Origin: JAYZVT01 sp050248375
GTDB taxonomy: Bacteria > Pseudomonadota > Alphaproteobacteria > Rhizobiales > Methyloligellaceae
Direction of reading: 5' to 3'
NCBI GenBank assembly: GCA_050248375.1
Contig: JBFWSL010000046.1
Coordinates: 1 to 17,204, forward strand
Length of the DNA stretch: 17,204 nt
Made by a program: the position numbers and the translations under genes. The notes under the pieces are model-generated. The model was given only the letters and a program-made list of their open reading frames with translations, ran no database searches and was not told the DNA's origin. Shown here piece by piece: positions 1 to 6,491 of the stretch (its first letter is position 1; every line of letters starts with the position of its first letter).

Positions 1-427
1 CGATGGGGAACACATAATTTAACTGGAAGATCGGCACGTTGGCCGGGCTCATCACGCTCACTTCCTTGTAGAACCAGGACTCGCTGGCGTAGTCGGCGCC
101 GGCGAAGATGAGGGCGAGCACACCGGGGAAGAAGAAGATGAAATACAGGATGAGTTCTATCGTTGCCTGGGTCCTGGCCGGCCACAGCCGGTAAACCACG
201 TCGCCGCGAACGTGACCGTCGCGCGACAGGGTGTAGGCGCCGGCCATCATGAACAGCGTGCCGTACATCATGTAGGTGAAGTCGAAGGCCCAGGACGTGG
301 GGTCGCGCAGCAGATAGCGCACGAACACCTCGTAGGCCATGCCGAAAGTCATGATCAGGATGCACCAGCCGAAGGCCTTGCCGGCCCACGAGGTGACCCT
401 GTCGACGAAGAGTATGAAGCTGTTCAC
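1..427 (-). CDS. dctQ: TRAP transporter small permease DctQ (partial, C-terminus off left edge)
   Basis: Small integral membrane subunit of a tripartite ATP-independent periplasmic transporter, which works with DctM to drive solute import by an ion gradient. Reading the minus strand from a GTG at 427 gives an uninterrupted 142-codon frame starting MNSFILFVDRVTSWAGKAFG. It has three visible hydrophobic stretches and the family-typical segment YTLSRDGHVRGDV between them. The GTG is chosen because a run of six G lies about 6 bases upstream and no in-frame ATG precedes it. It lies 131 bases downstream of the dctP gene on the same strand, separated by a strong hairpin, so the two probably share a transcript. 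The large permease dctM is expected to the left of the window. The same DGHVR-DV motif occurs in the second DctQ at 11051-12070. Family assignment is firm; the substrate is unknown. Confidence 0.9.
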   Translation of the reverse strand, partial: MNSFILFVDRVTSWAGKAFGWCILIMTFGMAYEVFVRYLLRDPTSWAFDFTYMMYGTLFMMAGAYTLSRDGHVRGDVVYRLWPARTQATIELILYFIFFFPGVLALIFAGADYASESWFYKEVSVMSPANVPIFQLNYVFPI

Positions 428-506
428 GAAAAGCCCCCCAGAAGGCGTCTGCGCGCCTGCCCGCGCGGAGTGCGGGTTGAATCCGCACTTCCGCCGGACG
501 CGGCCG

Positions 507-535
507 CAGGACGGCGCCGGCCCGGCGCCGTCCTG
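507..535 (-). promoter_or_regulatory. GC-rich intercistronic hairpin between dctP and dctQ
   Basis: A perfect 14-bp inverted repeat: CAGGACGGCGCCGG at 507-520 and its exact complement at 522-535, separated by one base, so the folded loop must open a few pairs. It begins 24 bases after the dctP stop on the minus strand. No U-tract follows on that strand, so it is not a standard intrinsic terminator. I infer a 3'-end stabiliser or partial attenuator that raises dctP mRNA relative to dctQM. The second TRAP operon has the same arrangement at 11007-11032. Confidence 0.75.
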
Positions 536-558
536 CCTGTCCTTGCCTCAGATCCCGA

Positions 559-1695
559 TCAGCCCTTGAGCTCGTTCGGGAAGTAGTGGTTGAAGGCCAG
601 CTTATAGTTGGCCGTGTTCATCAGGTCGTAGAACGCGACGCGATGCGACCAGGCTTTCTGGCTGTCCACTACCTTCTTGAAGTAGGGGTCCTTGTTGAGG
701 TCCTCGAGCACCACGTCCCAGGACTTCAACTGCTCCTGCATGACGGAGTCGGGCGTGCGGGCGACCGTAACGCCGTCTTCCTTGATGAGGGCCTGCAGGT
801 CGTTGGAGTAGCGGTCCATGGCCATGCCGTAGTTGGCCGTGTTGGCGGCCTCTGCGGCGTATTCCAGGATGGCCTGCTGCTCCTTGGCGAGCGAGTTGTA
901 CTTGTCCTTGTTGAAGATGATCTCGAAGAACTCGGCCGCCTGATGATAGGAGCCCATCATGTAGACCTTGCGGACCTTCTGGGCGCCGAACTGGCGGTCG
1001 GAAGTGGGATTGTTGAACTCGAACGCCTCGATGACGCCGCGCTCCAGGGCGGGAACGATCTCGCCGCCGGGAAGCTGGGTCACCTTGACGCCCATGCCCT
1101 GCATGATGTCGGTGGCCAGGCCGACGGTGCGGTATTTGAGGCCCTTCATCTCCTCGGCGGTGGTGATCTGCTTGCTGAACCAGCCGAGGGGCTGGGTGGG
1201 CATCGGCATGCAGAAGAAGCCGACGAGGTTCAGCTTCAGGATGTCCTGAACCAGCTCCTTGTAGAGGTCCTTGCCGCCGCCGAAGTGCACCCAGGCGAGA
1301 ATCTGCGAGGCATTGGAGCCGAACACGGGGCCGGTGCCGAACAGCGAAGCGGCCTTGTTCTTGCCGTACCAGTAAGCCGTCACGGTATGCGCGCCGTCGA
1401 GCACGCCCTTGTGAACGGCGTCCTGAACCTGGAACGCCTTGACCACCGCGCCCGCGGGCAGCAGGTCGACCTTGATGCGGCCGCCGGCCATGGCCTGGAC
1501 GCGGTCGGCGTACTGCTGGGCCATTTCCTGGAAGATGTCGCTGGCACCCCAGGAGCTCTGCATCTTCAGCGTGGCGGTTTCAGCGCGCGAGACCTGCGGG
1601 AACGCGACGGTCGCCGCGGCGGCGCCGGTGGCCAGGGCGCTACCCTTGAGAAATTTGCGCCTGGACAGCTTGTCGGACTTGGACTTTACGGACAT
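559..1695 (-). CDS. dctP: TRAP transporter substrate-binding protein DctP, TakP-like (Tat-exported)
   Basis: Periplasmic solute-binding subunit (378 aa, normal family length) that captures an organic acid and delivers it to DctQM. The N-terminus carries a twin-arginine signal: SRRKFLKG at residues 11-18, then an Ala-rich hydrophobic stretch and a likely cleavage after SRA near residue 38. The mature part closely resembles the TakP branch, known for binding 2-oxo acids: AVHKGVLDGAHTVTAYWYGKNKA (residues 93-115, in part), PMPTQPLGWF (164-173), GLKYRTVG with the expected carboxylate-binding Arg189, LPGGEIVPALERG and EFNNPTSDR. The ATG at 1695 is secured by GGGAGG at 1702-1707, six bases upstream. 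It is the first gene of a minus-strand operon continuing with dctQ. A 2-oxo-acid substrate is inferred from family resemblance; other carboxylates, including chloroaromatic acids, are possible. Confidence 0.93.
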   Translation of the reverse strand: MSVKSKSDKLSRRKFLKGSALATGAAAATVAFPQVSRAETATLKMQSSWGASDIFQEMAQQYADRVQAMAGGRIKVDLLPAGAVVKAFQVQDAVHKGVLDGAHTVTAYWYGKNKAASLFGTGPVFGSNASQILAWVHFGGGKDLYKELVQDILKLNLVGFFCMPMPTQPLGWFSKQITTAEEMKGLKYRTVGLATDIMQGMGVKVTQLPGGEIVPALERGVIEAFEFNNPTSDRQFGAQKVRKVYMMGSYHQAAEFFEIIFNKDKYNSLAKEQQAILEYAAEAANTANYGMAMDRYSNDLQALIKEDGVTVARTPDSVMQEQLKSWDVVLEDLNKDPYFKKVVDSQKAWSHRVAFYDLMNTANYKLAFNHYFPNELKG

Positions 1696-2267
1696 TCATT
1701 TCCTCCCATTTTGTGTAACGCGAAGCGAATCGGGTCGCCTTTGTTCAGGGCGAACCCGAGCGCGCGTTGAGATAACGGCCAACACCGAACCTCCCTTTAT
1801 TATCGTTGACGCGAGTGTTCGATCGGCTCGCTGGCCACCCTCATGTCACCGCATCCCCCCTGTGCACGCAACCAAAATTTGAATGCATTTCGGAACATCA
1901 CCTTGTTTGCGTCTCCGAAATGCAAGTGCTGCAGCGCACTGTTCTGTCGCGGCGCGAGAAGCTGCCTCGAATTGAGACAGAACGGTCCACGATTCGGGCA
2001 GCGGCATTTTTTTGGGCGACCGGACGCGCAGGACCCAAGACTGCAGGCGGGCCAAACTGTGGCGAATTTCCCACACAGTCTTAAGAAAAGAGCAACAGTG
2101 GACGCACATCCTCGATTTGTGATTGTCCGAACTCTTGAATGCGCAGCCCGCCGACGACAGTATTTGGCGGAGTTCGGGCCGATCCGACACGGATGCCGCT
2201 CTTTTTAAGTCAACTTGTGTTCGGTTGCCGGTATTGCGTTCGGGATTCAAGCTGGGGAAGAGGGACA
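1696..2267. other. 572-bp non-coding divergent intergenic region
   Basis: This stretch separates the minus-strand dctP operon from the plus-strand L,D-transpeptidase pair and should hold both promoters. Base composition is visibly less GC-rich than the flanking genes. The short open frames here give low-complexity, unconserved-looking peptides without ribosome sites, so I call no gene. Dyads seen are CTGTG 2057-2061 paired with CACAG 2074-2078, with an inner TGTGG / CCACA, and a short GTTC-N5-GAAC near 1744. I could not identify a convincing -35/-10 pair or a known operator. Confidence 0.6.
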
Positions 2268-2807
2268 GTGAAGTATCGGTCTTCTGCTATTGGCTTTGCC
2301 ACGCGCCTTGCCGCTGCCGCGGCGATTGGCGCGGGTCTTTTCGCCTTGCCTGCCAAGGCACGCGAAGTGGTCGCCTTCGACGCGGCCTATCCGCTTGGCA
2401 CCATCGTCGTCGATACCTCGCAGCGCAAGCTGTACTACTCGCTGGGCGAGGGCATGGCGATTCGCTACTCCGTGGCGGTCGGCAAGCCGGGCTTCCAGTG
2501 GTTCGGCTCGACCTTCGTGCAGAACAAGAAAGAGAATCCCGGCTGGTCGCCGACCGCGCGCATGAGGCGCATGGGCGCGCCCGCCTATGTGCCCCCGGGG
2601 CCGAAGAATCCCCTGGGTGTCCGCGCTATATATTTGGGCTGGACCGAATACCGGATTCACGGCACCAATGCGCCGGGTTCCATAGGTTCCGCGGCCTCCA
2701 GCGGCTGCTTCCGGATGCGTAACGACGACGTGACTGACCTGTTCGAGCGCGTCCATATCGGCGCTCCGGTTCACGTCGTCCGCAAGCTTGAGCCCATAAC
2801 GAATTGA
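2268..2807 (+). CDS. Secreted L,D-transpeptidase (YkuD domain), first of a tandem pair
   Basis: Probable periplasmic L,D-transpeptidase that forms 3-3 peptidoglycan cross-links or attaches proteins to stem peptides through a catalytic cysteine. From a GTG at 2268 it is 179 aa, with a Sec-type signal (KYRSS, hydrophobic core, LPAKA at residues 27-31). GAAGAGGGA lies just upstream, and the GTG start puts the signal peptide at the true N-terminus; an in-frame ATG at 2139 would add 43 unlikely residues before it. The YkuD core follows: GTIVVDTSQRKLYY (44-57), PGWSPTARM (91-99), NPLGVRAIYLG (114-124), His131 of HGTNAP and SSGCFRM with Cys147 and Arg149. The usual His before Gly-Cys is Ser here, unlike its neighbour. 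It lies 63 bp before the second copy, probably in one operon. Assignment is sure; the exact cross-linking role is not. Confidence 0.9.
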   Translation: MKYRSSAIGFATRLAAAAAIGAGLFALPAKAREVVAFDAAYPLGTIVVDTSQRKLYYSLGEGMAIRYSVAVGKPGFQWFGSTFVQNKKENPGWSPTARMRRMGAPAYVPPGPKNPLGVRAIYLGWTEYRIHGTNAPGSIGSAASSGCFRMRNDDVTDLFERVHIGAPVHVVRKLEPITN

Positions 2808-2870
2808 CGGGCTGCTTTTGAAGATTGGAAGATTTACAGTTCATCAAGTTCCAAAGACAGGGGGTCACCG

Positions 2871-3452
2871 ATGAAAATCTCTGGTTTCTGCCGTAATCTG
2901 ACGGCCGCCGCCGCGGTCGCGGTCATGGCCGGGATGTTCGCGCCTAGCGCCGCGCAGGCGCAGGGCTTCTTCGAGGCACTGTTCGGCGGCCAGAGCGGCC
3001 GCAGCGAAGTGTCCTTCACCAAGACCTACGGCACGGGCACGATCGTGGTCAGCCTCTCCGACCGCCGCCTTTATTTCGTGAAGGCTCCGGGTTCGGCGAT
3101 CAGCTATCCCATCGGCGTCCCCTCGGGCCGGGCCATGTGGCAGGGTTCGAGCTATGTGAGCATGAAGCGCGTCAACCCCGGCTGGACCCCGACGGCATCG
3201 ATGCGCCGCGAGAATCCCGAACTGCCGGCCCACATTCCGGGCGGCCATCCGCGCAACCCGCTTGGCGTGCGCGCCCTGTATCTGGGCCAGACGCTCTACC
3301 GCATTCACGGCACCGACGCGCCGTGGACCGTGGGCCAGAATGTGACCCATGGCTGTATCCGCCTCTACAACTCCGACGTCATCGACCTGTATGACCGCGT
3401 GCGCATCGGCGCCCGCGTCATCGTCACCAACCGGAGCATGCGCGGCGCCTGA
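2871..3452 (+). CDS. Secreted L,D-transpeptidase (YkuD domain), second of a tandem pair
   Basis: 193-aa periplasmic L,D-transpeptidase. Signal peptide MKISGFCRNL, an Ala-rich core and a likely cleavage after AQA near residue 30. The YkuD domain covers about residues 54-187 with GTIVVSLSDRRLYFV, PGWTPTASMRRENPELP, NPLGVRALYLG, His146 in HGTDAP and the canonical THGCIRLYN with Cys162 and Arg164, so the active site is complete. The ATG at 2871 is supported by GGGGG at 2860-2864, six bases upstream. It is a paralogue of the preceding gene with the same blocks in the same order, most likely from tandem duplication, and is co-transcribed with it. An intrinsic terminator follows 32 bp after the stop. 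Which peptidoglycan or outer-membrane-protein linkage it makes cannot be decided from sequence. Confidence 0.93.
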   Translation: MKISGFCRNLTAAAAVAVMAGMFAPSAAQAQGFFEALFGGQSGRSEVSFTKTYGTGTIVVSLSDRRLYFVKAPGSAISYPIGVPSGRAMWQGSSYVSMKRVNPGWTPTASMRRENPELPAHIPGGHPRNPLGVRALYLGQTLYRIHGTDAPWTVGQNVTHGCIRLYNSDVIDLYDRVRIGARVIVTNRSMRGA

Positions 3453-3484
3453 GTCCCGGGCGAGGGACGGTCCCCTGAATCGCT

Positions 3485-3512
3485 GCGGGCGGCCCTTGGG
3501 CCGCCCGCTTTT
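3485..3512 (+). terminator. Intrinsic terminator of the L,D-transpeptidase operon
   Basis: Perfect 11-bp stem GCGGGCGGCCC (3485-3495) and GGGCCGCCCGC (3498-3508) with a minimal TT loop, followed at once by TTTT (3509-3512). It lies 32 bp after the stop of the second transpeptidase. On the opposite strand there is no U-tract after the stem, though GAAAAG precedes it, so it is mainly directional. The minus-strand znuA converges on it. Confidence 0.9.
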
Positions 3513-3538
3513 CATTCCGGCGTCCGCGTTGCGCCCGG

Positions 3539-4552
3539 TCAGGGCGCCTGGCAGGCCGCGAGCGAGGCGGCGAGGTTGCGCATCAGGGTGAAATAAAGAT
3601 CCGGGCCCTCGGGGAGCGCCGCGCCGATGGGGTCGAGCACGCCGGCCCTGGCGCCGGTGGTCTCCACCAGCCGCTGCTGCAGCTTCGGTTCGAACTGCGG
3701 TTCGGCGAAGACGCAGCGTGCCTTGCGCTTGACAATGGCGTCTCGAATTTCCGTCACGCGCCGCGCGCCCGGCTGGCGGTCGGGGCTGACGGTTATCGAG
3801 CCGGCCGGCTGCAGGCCGTAGCGGGCCTCGAAATACTGATAGGCATCGTGGAAGACGATGTAGGCCATGTCCTGCAGGGGCTTCGTCGCCTCGGCCAGTT
3901 CCCGGTCGAGGCCGTCCAGCCGCGCGGAAAGGGCTTCGGCGTTGGCCCGGTAGAGCCCGGCGTTGGCCGGGTCCACGCGGGACAGGGCTTGCGCCAGCGC
4001 GGACGCGATCACCTTCGCGTTGGCCGGATCGAGCCAGATATGGGGGTCGTCATGGTGGTCCGCGTCATGGGCATGGCCATGGCCGTGGTGATGATGCTTT
4101 TCCTTCTTCCCGTGGCCGTGGCCGGCATGCTTCTCGTGCTTTTCGTGGCCGTGGCCGCTATGGCCGTGATCGTGTTCGGCCCAGACGCCGCCCTCGCGCG
4201 CTTCCAGCAGCCGCATGTCGGGAAGGTCGATGAGGGTGAGCACCGCCTCGGGCTTGGCAAGCGACTCCAGCGGCCGCTCGAGGGCGGTCTCCAGATCCTC
4301 GCCCACCCAGACGATGAGGTCGGCCGACTTGAGGGCGTTGGCGTCGGACGGCTTGAGGGCGAAGGTATGAGGTGAGGCGGCGCCGGAGACCAGCAGCCGG
4401 GGCGTTCCGGCGCCCTGCATCACCGCCGCGGCGATGGAATGCAGCGGCTTGATGGTGACGACGACGTCGGCGGCATGGGCGCGCACGGGCAGGAACAGGC
4501 TCAGGCAGATGGCTGCGGGCAGCAGGCGATGGAGGATCATGGGGGTATCCAT
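3539..4552 (-). CDS. znuA: Zinc ABC transporter substrate-binding protein ZnuA
   Basis: Periplasmic zinc-binding component of a ZnuABC-type importer, 337 aa. It has a Sec signal (LPAAICLSLFLPVRAHA, about 11-27) and the cluster A-I fold motifs. Zinc ligands are His62 in SPHTFALKPSDA, His171 in DPHIWLDPANA and His235 in FHDAYQYFE, with a fourth acidic ligand likely in VLDPIGA. A His/Asp/Gly-rich loop spans about residues 127-167, as in ZnuA rather than manganese-specific homologues. Cys in ARCVFAEPQF and near the C-terminus (AACQAP) match the ZnuA disulfide. No znuB or znuC adjoins it. It faces the DUF1007-nicO pair divergently with a Zur-like dyad 35 bp upstream. The start is uncertain: the ATGs at 4552 and 4540 both lack a clear Shine-Dalgarno. 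Confidence 0.92.
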   Translation of the reverse strand: MDTPMILHRLLPAAICLSLFLPVRAHAADVVVTIKPLHSIAAAVMQGAGTPRLLVSGAASPHTFALKPSDANALKSADLIVWVGEDLETALERPLESLAKPEAVLTLIDLPDMRLLEAREGGVWAEHDHGHSGHGHEKHEKHAGHGHGKKEKHHHHGHGHAHDADHHDDPHIWLDPANAKVIASALAQALSRVDPANAGLYRANAEALSARLDGLDRELAEATKPLQDMAYIVFHDAYQYFEARYGLQPAGSITVSPDRQPGARRVTEIRDAIVKRKARCVFAEPQFEPKLQQRLVETTGARAGVLDPIGAALPEGPDLYFTLMRNLAASLAACQAP

Positions 4553-4586
4553 TGGGTTCTGGATTGAGAGGACCGGCAGCTTGAAT

Positions 4587-4605
4587 TATGGTACTCTATA
4601 ACATA
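4587..4605. promoter_or_regulatory. Zur-like operator dyad between znuA and DUF1007-nicO
   Basis: Imperfect 19-bp dyad TATGGTA - 5 bases - TAACATA, six of seven arm positions complementary, in an AT-rich island within GC-rich DNA. The right part reads TATAACATAACATT and shares the TATAACAT half-site of known proteobacterial Zur boxes. It overlaps CATAAT on the minus strand (4585-4590), a plausible -10 for znuA about 33 bp before its start. I infer zinc-dependent repression of znuA and possibly of the divergent operon. Assignment rests on resemblance and context only. Confidence 0.5.
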
Positions 4606-4729
4606 ACATTGACGGGTGCCAACCACTCCGCAACGCGAAATGCCGAATTGCGGCCATCTTGGTCTAGGATGGTATGAAGGATTCGCCCGGCCACCAGGCC
4701 GGGGAACGGTGCAAGGCAGGTTGGGGACC

Positions 4730-5392
4730 GTGACCATCAAGCGCATGATCCTGGGGGGTCTGTTCGCGGCGCTGTTCGCGGGCGGCGCGCAGGCGCACCC
4801 GCATGTCTGGGTGACCATAGAGACGGAAATAGAGCATGACGGCGAAGGGCGCATCGTCGCCATGCGCAACCGCTGGACTTTCGACGAAATGTTCAGCTCC
4901 TACGCGATCCTCGGCCTGGACACGAACAAGGACGGCAAATACGACCGCGAGGAACTGGCGGAACTGGCGAAGGTCAACGTGACCTCCCTGAAGGAATTCG
5001 AGTTCTTCACCTTCATCCGCGAAGGCGAGGGCTACGCGCCGTTGCGGGACGCCACCGACTACTGGCTGGACTACGTGGATTCCAGGCTCGTGCTGAACTT
5101 CACCCTGCCGCTCGCCAGGCCCCATGACGGACGCAAGGCGGAAACCGTCTTCGCCATCTACGATCCGACCAACTTCGTTTCCTTCGCCTATGGCGGGGAA
5201 GGCTCGATCAGGCTCGGGGCGCACGCCCCCAAGGCCTGCAAGCTGAAGGTGCCCGCTTCGCCGCCGCAGCCGATGTCCATGAACCTTGCGGCAGCCCGGG
5301 AGGCCCAGATGGCGCCGGAAAACGCCGACCCGACAGCCAGCCTTCCTCCCGCGGACGAGCGCGATGTGGTCATCGACTGCAAGATGTCGTGA
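4730..5392 (+). CDS. DUF1007 family periplasmic protein
   Basis: Exported protein of 220 aa in the DUF1007 family (COG3683), often encoded beside NicO-type permeases; its biochemical role is unproven. From a GTG at 4730 it has a compact signal peptide (MTIKRMILGGLFAALFAGGAQA) whose AQA cleavage would leave HPHVWV as the mature N-terminus, the family's hallmark motif. Residues 64-75 (DTNKDGKYDREE) fit an EF-hand loop with Asp64, Asn66, Asp68, Asp72 and Glu75. GTG is preferred because GGTTGGGGA lies just upstream and the signal begins there; an in-frame ATG at 4616 would add 38 residues. The 3' end overlaps the next gene by 29 bp, implying translational coupling. A role in binding or delivering a divalent metal to NicO is inferred from context. 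Confidence 0.85.
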   Translation: MTIKRMILGGLFAALFAGGAQAHPHVWVTIETEIEHDGEGRIVAMRNRWTFDEMFSSYAILGLDTNKDGKYDREELAELAKVNVTSLKEFEFFTFIREGEGYAPLRDATDYWLDYVDSRLVLNFTLPLARPHDGRKAETVFAIYDPTNFVSFAYGGEGSIRLGAHAPKACKLKVPASPPQPMSMNLAAAREAQMAPENADPTASLPPADERDVVIDCKMS

Positions 5393-6491
5393 CGCCCATC
5401 CCTCGTGCCGGCGCCGCCATTGGGGTCCCGTTGCCGCAGTGGCGCTCGTGCTGTGCGCGCTTTTCTGCGCGGTCCCGCAAGCCTGGGCGCAGGCAAGCCC
5501 ATTCGGCGTTCCCGCCCCGGGAGTTTCGCAGACGAGACCCGCGCCCGCGGCCGAGCCGCAGGGGCCCTACGAACGCTTCATGCGGCAAATCCTGGCCTGG
5601 CAGCAGGCCCTGCACGGACAGTTGACGGGAGCCGTGAAGGCGCTGAAGAAGGGGCGCAGCCTCGCGGCCGCCTGGGCGCTCGCCTCGCTGAGCTTCATTT
5701 ACGGCGTCGTCCATGCCGTCGGGCCCGGCCACGGCAAGGCCGTAATTTCGTCATACGTGCTGGCCAACGGCGAGACAGTCCGCCGGGGGGTTGCCCTGAG
5801 TTTCCTGTCGTCGGCGGCGCAGGCCGTGTCGGCGGTATTGCTGGTGGGGGTACTTGCCATCGTGCTCGGCATGGCCGGAATGCAGATCCGCCAGTTGACC
5901 GGGCAGCTCGAGAGCGCCAGCTATCTGCTGGTCGCGTGCATCGGCGCCTGGCTGCTGTTCAGCTTCCTGGCGCGCCGCATCCGCGGCCCGCGGGCGGCGG
6001 TGGCGCAGGCGTCCGTAGCGCATGACCATGATCACCCGGGCGGCCACCATCACCACCATGGCCATGACCACGATCACGGGGACCACGGCCATGGTCACGG
6101 GAACGACGGCGCCTGCTGCGGCCACGCCCACATGCCCACGCCGGAGCAACTGACCGGCCCGATGTCCTGGCGCAAGACAGCCGCGATCGTGTTCGCGGTG
6201 GGAATACGGCCCTGCACCGGTGCGATCGTGGTGCTTGTCTTCGCGCTGGCCAACGGCATCTTCCTCACCGGCGTCGCCTCCACCTTCGCCATGGCGTTCG
6301 GCACGGCGATCACCGTGTCCCTGCTCGCGGCCATGGCGGCCGGGTCGAGACAGCTCGCGGCGCGAATGGCGAGCGGCTCACGCTGGATCGACGCGGTGCA
6401 CGATGGCGCCGCGCTGCTCGGATCCCTGCTCATTCTGGTGATGGGTACGGTGTTGTTCCTGGGATCGCTCTACGCGACCTCGCCTTTCTGA
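5364..6491 (+). CDS. NicO/RcnA family nickel-cobalt (divalent metal) transporter
   Basis: Inner-membrane permease of the NicO superfamily (COG2215), 375 aa from an ATG at 5364. An N-terminal signal-like hydrophobic segment (about 21-42) is followed by a Pro-rich linker and an amphipathic stretch, then about six membrane helices. Family motifs are HAVGPGHGKAVISSYVL (117-133) and GIRPCTGAIVVLVFALANG (280-298). A cytosolic or periplasmic loop at about 218-258 is very rich in His, Asp and Gly with a CCGHAH end, as in metal-handling transporters. The start is moderately sure: this ATG lies inside the end of the DUF1007 gene with only a weak GACGAG upstream, and GTG codons further in would lose the basic n-region. 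Direction of transport and metal (Ni, Co, Zn) cannot be read from sequence; the neighbouring znuA and Zur-like site raise zinc as a candidate. Confidence 0.87.
   Translation: MWSSTARCRDAHPSCRRRHWGPVAAVALVLCALFCAVPQAWAQASPFGVPAPGVSQTRPAPAAEPQGPYERFMRQILAWQQALHGQLTGAVKALKKGRSLAAAWALASLSFIYGVVHAVGPGHGKAVISSYVLANGETVRRGVALSFLSSAAQAVSAVLLVGVLAIVLGMAGMQIRQLTGQLESASYLLVACIGAWLLFSFLARRIRGPRAAVAQASVAHDHDHPGGHHHHHGHDHDHGDHGHGHGNDGACCGHAHMPTPEQLTGPMSWRKTAAIVFAVGIRPCTGAIVVLVFALANGIFLTGVASTFAMAFGTAITVSLLAAMAAGSRQLAARMASGSRWIDAVHDGAALLGSLLILVMGTVLFLGSLYATSPF

Noticed and set aside
586..1770. Plus-strand open frame of 394 codons opposite the first dctP
   Set aside because: It overlaps the well-supported Tat-exported DctP, and the translation is repetitive in Val, Gly, His and Leu without recognisable domains.
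1806..2250. Several open frames of 90-134 codons on both strands in the long gap
   Set aside because: None has a convincing ribosome site, signal or family motif, and they overlap one another on opposite strands.
2139..2267. In-frame upstream extension of the first L,D-transpeptidase
   Set aside because: It would place 43 residues before a normal signal peptide. The GTG at 2268 has a purine-rich ribosome site immediately upstream.
6020..6120. CAT/CAC/GAC-rich repetitive DNA that looks like a microsatellite in the nicO gene
   Set aside because: It is explained by the His/Asp/Gly-rich metal loop of the protein and has no regular repeat unit.
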